A stretch of DNA of 64,000 nt, taken from positions 1 through 64,000 of the forward strand of contig NZ_JASCXN010000031.1 of NCBI RefSeq assembly GCF_030010625.1. Direction: 5' to 3'. The notes below the pieces were generated by a model. It made no database searches, had not been told where the DNA came from, and saw only the letters and a program-made list of their open reading frames with translations. Each line of letters opens with the position of its first letter. The first letter of the stretch is position 1. Both the position numbers and the translations under genes were made by a program. Shown in pieces: positions 58,851 to 64,000 of the stretch. Source of the DNA: Streptomyces sp. CC208A. GTDB taxonomy: Bacteria > Actinomycetota > Actinomycetes > Streptomycetales > Streptomycetaceae.

Positions 58851-59537
58851 ATGCGAGCACTGCGGATCCTGCTGGTGGTGGCCGTCGTGCTGGGCGGACT
58901 CCTGGTGGGCGCCGACCGCCTGGCCGCCGCCTGGGCGGAGTCGGAGGTGGCGGGCCGCGCCTCGCTCGCGGGCGGGAAGACCGAGTCCGTCGAGGTCGAC
59001 ATCAAGGGCTTCCCCTTCCTCACCCAGGCCGCCGACAAGCGTTTCGGCGAGGTCGAGGTGGTCGCGAAGGGCGTCCGCACCCAGGCCGGCGGCAAGCCCG
59101 TACGGATCGGCGAGCTCGCCCTCGACCTGCGGGACGTGACCGTGACCGGCGACTGGGACCGGTTCCGGGCCGGTTCGGCGGACGGGACGGCGCTCATCAC
59201 GTACGCGGACCTCGTCGAGGCATCCCAGCGGGCCACCGCCATGGAGTACGACAGCCCCGGCAAGGTGAGGGTGACGGGCAGCGTCCAGGTCCTGGGCCGC
59301 ACGATGACCCGTACGGTCGTGTCCTCGGTCACGCTGGTGCGCGGCGACACCCTCAAGGTCCGCGCCGACGAGGTGCCCGGCGAGGGCATCCCCCTTTTGG
59401 AGGACCTCGTCCGGGAGCGCACCGACTTCGAGCGCCCGCTCGGCCGCGTCGCCGGCATGCGGGTGGTGCGGGTGGAGCCGCGTCCCGAGGGGCTGGCGGT
59501 GACGGTGACCGGTCGGGACGTCGCCATAGCGGGCTGA
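58851..59537 (+). CDS. DUF2993/LmeA-like protein
   Basis: 228 aa from ATG 58851 (AAGAGACGG upstream). A single N-terminal helix or signal (LRILLVVAVVLGGLLVGADRL) precedes a beta-rich LmeA domain (VEVDIKGFPFLTQAADKRFGEVEVVAKGV, ALDLRDVTVTGDWD). Actinobacterial LmeA proteins bind lipids at the cell envelope; in mycobacteria they help mannan elongation. Anchored outside the membrane. Independent gene. Confidence 0.88.
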   Translation: MRALRILLVVAVVLGGLLVGADRLAAAWAESEVAGRASLAGGKTESVEVDIKGFPFLTQAADKRFGEVEVVAKGVRTQAGGKPVRIGELALDLRDVTVTGDWDRFRAGSADGTALITYADLVEASQRATAMEYDSPGKVRVTGSVQVLGRTMTRTVVSSVTLVRGDTLKVRADEVPGEGIPLLEDLVRERTDFERPLGRVAGMRVVRVEPRPEGLAVTVTGRDVAIAG

Positions 59538-59684
59538 AACGGACCCGTTTTCACATACTGAGACGGCGTCGTCCGGTCCGCAGAAGTACCAGGGGAACGG
59601 CCGTCCGCAAGGGCGGCGGGCGCCGCTCCGACCCCTCTCCGATCTCACTCTCCGGATGATTGCGTCTCACCATACGACACGCCG

Positions 59685-59714
59685 GTGACACGGCCGCCTG
59701 TCCGTCCCTACGAT
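59685..59714 (+). promoter_or_regulatory. Promoter of the leader peptide and sulfurtransferase genes
   Basis: A GTGACA (59685-59690) and TACGAT (59709-59714) with an 18-base spacer. The -10 lies eight bases from the ATG at 59722, so the transcript could be leaderless or nearly so for the short ORF. Unverified. Confidence 0.5.
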
Positions 59715-59721
59715 CGACCGC

Positions 59722-59802
59722 ATGAAGCGACAGGCGGAACTCACGAAGCGGCGGGCAGTAGACCTGTGCCGCATCGCCGCCATGCTCTGTCGCTCCGTCT
59801 GA
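59722..59802 (+). CDS. Cysteine-containing leader peptide of the sulfurtransferase gene
   Basis: 26 aa from ATG 59722: Arg/Lys-rich N-terminus (MKRQAELTKRRAVDL) followed by CRIAAMLCRSV with two cysteines and stop at 59802. Leader peptides of this type, ending in LCR-like Cys/Arg motifs, stand before sulfur-metabolism genes in actinomycetes and are thought to sense cysteine supply by ribosome stalling. The intervening 162 bases to the sulfurtransferase start is GC-rich with possible hairpins. Confidence 0.82.
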   Translation: MKRQAELTKRRAVDLCRIAAMLCRSV

Positions 59803-59964
59803 GCGGGACGCGCTCCGCGCCCGTATTCCCCACGGCCCGCCGACCCCAGGTCGGGAGCCGCACCGCGCAGCACCACGCCGTCGGGCGCCCGCGCCCCGAC
59901 GCGTACCCGCACGCAGCACCACCCCGCACCACACCGCCGCACACTGCCCCGGAGGAGAAACAGC

Positions 59965-60810
59965 ATGGCTCGCAGCGACGTACTGGTCGACGCCGACTGG
60001 GTCGAGGCCAACCTCGACAACCCGGCCGTCGCGATCGTCGAGGTCGACGAGGACACCGCCGCCTACGACAAGAACCACATCAGGAACGCGATCCGGATCG
60101 ACTGGACCAAGGACCTCCAGGACCCGGTCCGCCGCGACTTCATCGACCAGGAGGGCTTCGAGAAGCTCCTCTCCGCCAAGGGCATCGCCAACGACACCAC
60201 GGTCGTCCTCTACGGCGGCAACAACAACTGGTTCGCCTCGTACGCCTACTGGTACTTCAAGCTCTACGGCCACCAGGACGTCAAGCTCCTCGACGGCGGC
60301 CGCAAGAAGTGGGAGCTCGACTCCCGCGACCTGGTCGACGGCTCCGAGGTCCCGAACCGCCCGGCCACCGAGTACAAGGCCCAGGCCCAGGACGTCTCCA
60401 TCCGCGCCTTCCGCGACGACGTCGTGGCCGCGATCGGCACCCGGAACCTGGTCGACGTCCGCTCGCCCGACGAGTTCTCCGGCAAGCTGCTCGCCCCCGC
60501 CCACCTCCCGCAGGAGCAGTCGCAGCGCCCGGGCCACGTCCCGACCGCCCGCAACATCCCGTGGTCGAAGAACGCCAACGACGACGGCACCTTCAAGTCG
60601 GACGAGGAGCTCAAGGCCCTCTACGAGGCCGAGCAGGTCGACCTGGCGAAGGACACCGTCGCCTACTGCCGCATCGGCGAGCGCTCCGCCCTCACCTGGT
60701 TCGTCCTGCACGAGCTGCTCGAGGTCCCGAACGTCAAGAACTACGACGGCTCGTGGACCGAGTACGGCTCCCTCGTGGGCGTGCCGATCGAGCTCGGCGC
60801 CAACAAGTAA
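59965..60810 (+). CDS. cysA: Thiosulfate sulfurtransferase (rhodanese)
   Basis: 281 aa from ATG 59965 (GGAGGAGAAAC upstream). Two rhodanese domains: the N-terminal one (VLVDADWVEANLDNPAVAIVEVDED) lacks an active Cys, the C-terminal one has TVAYCRIGERSALTWF with the catalytic Cys and Arg-lined CRIGER loop, plus VRSPDEFSGKLLAP. Transfers sulfane sulfur to cyanide or other acceptors; CysA/SseA homologue of actinomycetes. Preceded by the Cys leader peptide and followed by DUF1416 47 bases later. Confidence 0.93.
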   Translation: MARSDVLVDADWVEANLDNPAVAIVEVDEDTAAYDKNHIRNAIRIDWTKDLQDPVRRDFIDQEGFEKLLSAKGIANDTTVVLYGGNNNWFASYAYWYFKLYGHQDVKLLDGGRKKWELDSRDLVDGSEVPNRPATEYKAQAQDVSIRAFRDDVVAAIGTRNLVDVRSPDEFSGKLLAPAHLPQEQSQRPGHVPTARNIPWSKNANDDGTFKSDEELKALYEAEQVDLAKDTVAYCRIGERSALTWFVLHELLEVPNVKNYDGSWTEYGSLVGVPIELGANK

Positions 60811-60857
60811 GACCGGGTCGCGCGACCTTCCCTCCCCTCTAGGACAGGACAGAGAAC

Positions 60858-61148
60858 ATGTGTGGAGCTCCGATCGGCGGCCCCGACGTCAGCACGCTCA
60901 AGCCGGGTGAGACGGCCATCCAGGGCCAGGTGACCAAGGACGGCGAGCCCGTCACCGGTTACGTCCGCCTCCTGGACGCCTCCGGCGAGTTCACGGCCGA
61001 GGTCCCCACCTCCGCCACCGGCCAGTTCCGCTTCTACGCGGCCACCGGCGAGTGGACCCTCCGGGCCCTCGTCCCCGGCGCCCAGGCCGACCGCAAGGTC
61101 GTCGTCACGGAGACGGGCAGCCTGACGGACGTCGCCATCGCGGTGTAG
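60858..61148 (+). CDS. DUF1416 protein of the sulfurtransferase operon
   Basis: 96 aa from ATG 60858 (AGGACAGAG upstream). DUF1416: CGAPIGGPDVSTLKPGETAIQGQVTKDGEPVTGYVRLLDASGEF ... ADRKVVVTETG, a beta-sandwich domain with a single Cys at residue 2. Found next to rhodanese genes in actinomycetes and presumed to handle sulfur compounds; the reaction is unknown. Same operon as cysA. Confidence 0.9.
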   Translation: MCGAPIGGPDVSTLKPGETAIQGQVTKDGEPVTGYVRLLDASGEFTAEVPTSATGQFRFYAATGEWTLRALVPGAQADRKVVVTETGSLTDVAIAV

Positions 61149-61168
61149 TCCGCGTAGACACGGACCGG

Positions 61169-61232
61169 CCGAAGGGCCGTGCCTCCTGGGGGGTTGGACG
61201 CCATCACCAGGACTTGAGGCACGGCCCTTCGG
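61169..61232. terminator. Large hairpin after the sulfurtransferase operon
   Basis: CCGAAGGGCCGTGCCTC (61169-61185) pairs perfectly with GAGGCACGGCCCTTCGG (61216-61232), 17 bp around a 30-base loop, 20 bases after the DUF1416 stop. A very stable intrinsic terminator. Confidence 0.85.
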
Positions 61233-61269
61233 TCTGCCCGCGCGCGGGCGCCGGTCGTACGCTGAAGGT

Positions 61270-61533
61270 GTGTACGCACGGCGTCGGCGCGTCTACTTCT
61301 GGATGATGGGTGCCTGCCTGGTCCTCTTCGTGGGTGCCTGGGCGGTCGTGCGGCTGTTCTCCATGCCGGTCGCCATCGGCATGTGCGTCGTCGCCATGGT
61401 CATACCGCCGGTCGCCGCGATGATCGCGAACCGGCGCGGGCCCGAGGACCGCTGGTGGGACGACCCCTCGGGGGACCCGCAGTCGGACGAGTGGTGGGAC
61501 GAGCTCGACGGCAAGAAGCGCCGGGACCGGTAG
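61270..61533 (+). CDS. DUF3099 small membrane protein
   Basis: 87 aa from GTG 61270. Two membrane helices (YFWMMGACLVLFVGAWAVVRLF and VAIGMCVVAMVIPPVAAMIAN) and a conserved acidic tail DRWWDDPSGDPQSDEWWDELD, matching DUF3099 of actinobacteria. Start codons GTG 61268 and 61270 overlap; 61270 gives the family start. Function unknown. Confidence 0.85.
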   Translation: MYARRRRVYFWMMGACLVLFVGAWAVVRLFSMPVAIGMCVVAMVIPPVAAMIANRRGPEDRWWDDPSGDPQSDEWWDELDGKKRRDR

Positions 61534-61556
61534 GACCGGTGGTCGGGCTCAGTAGC

Positions 61557-61919
61557 TCAGTACACGAGCGCCTGCGTCCCGTCGGCCATCGCCTCCTGGA
61601 CGAACACCTGGGCGCCGGCGATGCGGACGCCGTCCAGGACGTCCTTCTCGGTGATCTCGCGGCGGGCCGCGCACTGGGTGCACAGGGTGATCCGGCCGGC
61701 CGCCAGGATCGAGTCGATCAGCTCCGGCAGCGGCGCGGCGTGCGGCAGTCCGAACTCGGCCGCCCGGCCCGGGAGGGCGAACCACGAGGACTCGCCGGTC
61801 AGCCACAGTGACACCTCGACGCCGCTCGCGACGGCGACGGCGGCCACGGTGAAGGCCTGGGAGCAGCGTTCGGGGGCGTCGGCCCCGGCGGTCACCTTGA
61901 TCACGAGCTTCTTCGCCAT
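61557..61919 (-). CDS. DsrE-family protein
   Basis: 120 aa from ATG 61919. DsrE fold: AKKLVIKVTAGADAPERCSQAFTVAAVAVASGVEVSLWLTGESSW, AAPLPELIDSIL, GRITLCTQCAARREI with the C-x2-C pair used for sulfur relay in TusD/DsrE relatives, and VFVQEAMADGTQALVY. Converges on DUF3099. Fits the sulfur-handling neighbourhood. Confidence 0.88.
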   Translation of the reverse strand: MAKKLVIKVTAGADAPERCSQAFTVAAVAVASGVEVSLWLTGESSWFALPGRAAEFGLPHAAPLPELIDSILAAGRITLCTQCAARREITEKDVLDGVRIAGAQVFVQEAMADGTQALVY

Positions 61920-62021
61920 ATACCGAACTGTAATGCGAAGCCATGCAACCTCATGCATACCCCACGGGTCAGGTGAGTGCGCGGATGAACGGAATCCGCG
62001 ATTCACATCTTGTGGGGGGCC

Positions 62022-62510
62022 AGCTTTGGAAGCTGCAGAAGCGGCGGAATCCGCCCAGAACGTTCCGCTCCCGGCCCTCAACCAGCCGGGCCTCGCCTAC
62101 CCCGCGAAGCCGCTCCCGAAGGGCCAGGAGCCCGACCCGCTCCCGGCCGCCGAGGACGCCCAGGCCAAGACGGACGGCAATCTGCGCAAGCTGCTCCTGC
62201 CGTGCCCGGCCGGGGCTCGCGACAGCGAGGTCGGGCCGAGGGACGGCTGGTGCAACCTCGCCTCGTAGGCGCAGAACTTCAAGGACGAGAGCCACCTGCG
62301 GCGGATCGCCCTTTCCGCGGCTGGGAGTCCGGCGAGAACCGCACCACGCTCACTCGGCTCGTCCAGTTCGCCCCAGCGACGAGCTCGGCGCCGTGGAGCA
62401 CACTCGGGGCCAGCCCGGCTACACGGACGGGGAGGAGCACGCGGACAATCTGGGCGACGCGATCAAGGGCAGCCACAACGGCCGCTACTACCTCTACCGT
62501 TCTTGGCGTC
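62022..62510 (+). pseudogene. Decayed gene, frames shifted, product unrecognised
   Basis: Coding-like sequence appears in three plus-strand frames in succession: LPALNQPGLAYPAKPLPKGQ ... GWCNLAS then a stop at 62266 and AQNFKDESHLRRI in the same frame; PFRGWESGENRTTLTRLVQFAP in the second; GAVEHTRGQPGYTDGEEHAD ... NGRYYLYRSW in the third. This is what one stop and two frameshifts would leave. The start around 62022 and the true product are uncertain; it looks like a secreted or cell-wall-related protein. The region 61920-62021 holds no gene that I can support. Confidence 0.5.
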
Positions 62511-64000
62511 GTCGGCCGGTGTCGGCCGAGCTGTCGCGGACCGGACCGGTGATGGTCCGGTGACCTCGCGAACGGTCTTCGGGGTCGGGGAACAGCGCGA
62601 GCTGGTCACTTCGGCGCGGTCGAGTCTTGACGCCCGGTAGGGGCGTGCTCGCTGTCCTGGGTGGGCTCGCGGTCCCACGTGCCCTCGGGGTGGGTACGGC
62701 CTGGCCGGTAGCTCTCCGTCCCGCCATCCGCTGGTGGTGGGCGGTCACACCTGGCCGACGCCGTACCCGGTGCCCGAGGGCGCGTCGTGCGATGGCCACC
62801 GAGGCGCCGTGGTGCCTGGTGACCGTGATCTGCTGGTTCTGCTGCTGGAGCGGGGTCTTCCAGTACCGCTCGCCCCAGACACTGGTGTACGCCGGGTCGA
62901 CCGCGATCACCACGAGGCCGGCGTGGAACGCCATCGAGCGCAGGCGTTCGCGGAACTTCGCGGTGGGGATACCGGCCACGGTGCGGCGGAACGTCTTGCC
63001 ACGCCCGCCGCGTCCCATGGTCTCCCGGCCGGTGGCACGGGCGTCGTCGAAGCCCAGGTTCTCGATCGCGATCCCCGCGCAATGATGCTCACGGGCGAGG
63101 GCGATCAGCCGGGTGATTGCTGCGCGCAGCCGTCCGTCCCGCCGGGACGTGGGGCCGGTGAGGTCGAGGGGGACGGTGACGGGTTGGCCGGTGGGGTTGC
63201 CGTGCGGGTCGAGGACGCAGGCGGCGAGGTGGTCGGCGTTCAGGTCCACGCCCAGCATGCGTGCGCCGGAGGCCCGGAACTCGGCGGGGGTGGGCAGGGC
63301 GGCGGTCTCGGCGGCCCAAGAGGCGGCCAGGTACCAGCGGCCGCGCTGCGGGTCGTGGACGATGTCGTAGCGCACGGCCCGGTGCGCGGTGACCCGGTCC
63401 AGCCATTCCTCGCGCCGGTGCGGGAAACCGACCGCGCACGCGAGCCGGTACCGGCCGCGCGGGGCGTTCGACAGGTGCCGCAGCGGCTCGGGCAGCACGA
63501 TCGTCACGCTGCCGTCACTCGGGTCCAGGCTGATGGTGTAGTTGCCGTGCGGGGCGCCAGACTCGCCGTCGGCGGTCAGGAACAGCCGCTGCGCGTCCCA
63601 CAGGTCACGCCACTGTCGTTCGGTGAGCCGGGCCTTCTCCAGGTTGTGCCGGGATTTCGCCAGGCGTCGGCCACCGACCACGATGCCCGGCCGGCCGGAC
63701 TCGATACGGGCCTCCACGTTGGTCAGGCGGGTCTTGAGCACGGCGAGGCGGCGCTGCTTGGCCCACCGCTCGGCCTGGTCCGCATAGCCCCGGGCCTTGC
63801 CCTCGCGCTGCCCGCACGGCACTGCGAGCCGCGCCTCGACGGCACGGACGGCCCGGCGCAGAGAGGTCCTCTCGTCGTACAGGCAGCGCAGGGAGAGCTG
63901 GTACTGGTCCTCCGACGCGCGGGTCATCGCCCCGGCCCACCGCGACGACGACACGGCGGTGAGCTTCTTCTTCCGCTCCGCCCGCCGATTCTGCCCGGTC
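62494..64000 (-). CDS. IS605-type OrfB/TnpB-like protein, 5' end beyond window
   Basis: At least 486 aa. The frame is open to the window edge (TGQNRRAERKKKLTAVSSSR precedes the first GTG at 63954), so the real start lies outside. RuvC-like core: D in RMLGVDLNADHLAACVLD (near 63250), E in CAGIAIENLGFDDAR (near 63070), then VVIAVDPAYTSVWGERYW where the zinc-ribbon Cys of classical TnpB should begin, and RHHGASVAIARRALGHRVRRRPG where the third Asp is expected but His is found. The C-terminal tail is basic and disordered. No TnpA or clear element ends are visible in the window. Homologues with this RHH-type segment are common in actinomycetes, so function may differ from transposon TnpB. Confidence 0.75.
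   Translation of the reverse strand, partial: TGQNRRAERKKKLTAVSSSRWAGAMTRASEDQYQLSLRCLYDERTSLRRAVRAVEARLAVPCGQREGKARGYADQAERWAKQRRLAVLKTRLTNVEARIESGRPGIVVGGRRLAKSRHNLEKARLTERQWRDLWDAQRLFLTADGESGAPHGNYTISLDPSDGSVTIVLPEPLRHLSNAPRGRYRLACAVGFPHRREEWLDRVTAHRAVRYDIVHDPQRGRWYLAASWAAETAALPTPAEFRASGARMLGVDLNADHLAACVLDPHGNPTGQPVTVPLDLTGPTSRRDGRLRAAITRLIALAREHHCAGIAIENLGFDDARATGRETMGRGGRGKTFRRTVAGIPTAKFRERLRSMAFHAGLVVIAVDPAYTSVWGERYWKTPLQQQNQQITVTRHHGASVAIARRALGHRVRRRPGVTAHHQRMAGRRATGQAVPTPRARGTASPPRTASTPLPGVKTRPRRSDQLALFPDPEDRSRGHRTITGPVRDSSADTGRRRQER

Overview
This window is chromosomal DNA from a Streptomyces-type actinomycete. The evidence is very high GC with strong third-position GC bias, many GTG and TTG starts, four-base ATGA/GTGA overlaps, and the gene set itself: GlnR, mycothiol synthase MshD, CsoR, PhoP-type direct repeats before pstS, and a relaxase-less type IV secretion-like operon. 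From memory, the backbone order (secretion-like operon, PAP2, csoR, pit, pst, nudix/CHAD/ppk, ABC/GntR, mshD, 5'-nucleotidase, two-component system/protease, LacI, glnR, sulfurtransferase, DsrE) follows the S. coelicolor SCO412x-SCO416x region. That is recall, not an alignment.

Layout. Positions 46-4400 hold a Uma2-family gene and an ABC exporter with a LuxR-type two-component system, all on the minus strand. At 5543-10531 a complete 4,989-bp Tn3-family transposon (42-bp inverted repeats, 5-bp target duplication TCCAC) splits a gene encoding two tandem GNAT domains. Its cargo is a transposase, a small RRM RNA-binding protein and a zinc-finger serine recombinase. From 10659 to 17717 runs a six-gene minus-strand type IV secretion-like operon (pilin-like, TcpC/VirB8-like, VirB6-like, PrgI/SCO6880-like, VirB4, VirD4-like) with no relaxase. 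A lipoprotein and a lytic transglycosylase-NlpC enzyme follow. Positions 20318-22807 carry a PAP2 phosphatase, small proteins, a lipoprotein and csoR with its operator.

Positions 23004-38609 form a phosphate block: DUF47-pit, pstSCAB with PHO boxes, then ppk-CHAD-Nudix. Between pstS and the Nudix gene sits what looks like an accessory island (29253-34899): a MacB/HlyD-type exporter, two cysteine-containing lipoproteins and a secreted I36-like protein. Positions 38847-42122 hold an ABC exporter controlled by a GntR/YtrA regulator with a 16-bp-arm palindrome, and mshD. A secreted 5'-nucleotidase follows.

A second accessory block (44191-48500) contains CYTH, methyltransferase and two small ORFs, facing a helix-turn-helix/TPR regulator, and ends in a 5'-truncated PIN gene. 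Positions 48578-56180 carry a PI-PLC-like protein, a DinB-like protein, an operon of HtrA-like protease, response regulator, histidine kinase and nucleotidyltransferase, then a LacI regulator and glnR. The last segment holds a hydrolase, a ThiS/MoaD-like protein, membrane proteins, a cysteine-containing leader peptide before a sulfurtransferase, DUF1416, DUF3099, a DsrE protein, a decayed gene, and a TnpB-like gene that runs off the window.

The most unusual items are the RRM cargo of the Tn3 element, the VirD4-like protein without a visible P-loop, the exporter/I36/lipoprotein island, and the methyltransferase/CYTH/regulator island. I saw no rRNA, tRNA or CRISPR array.
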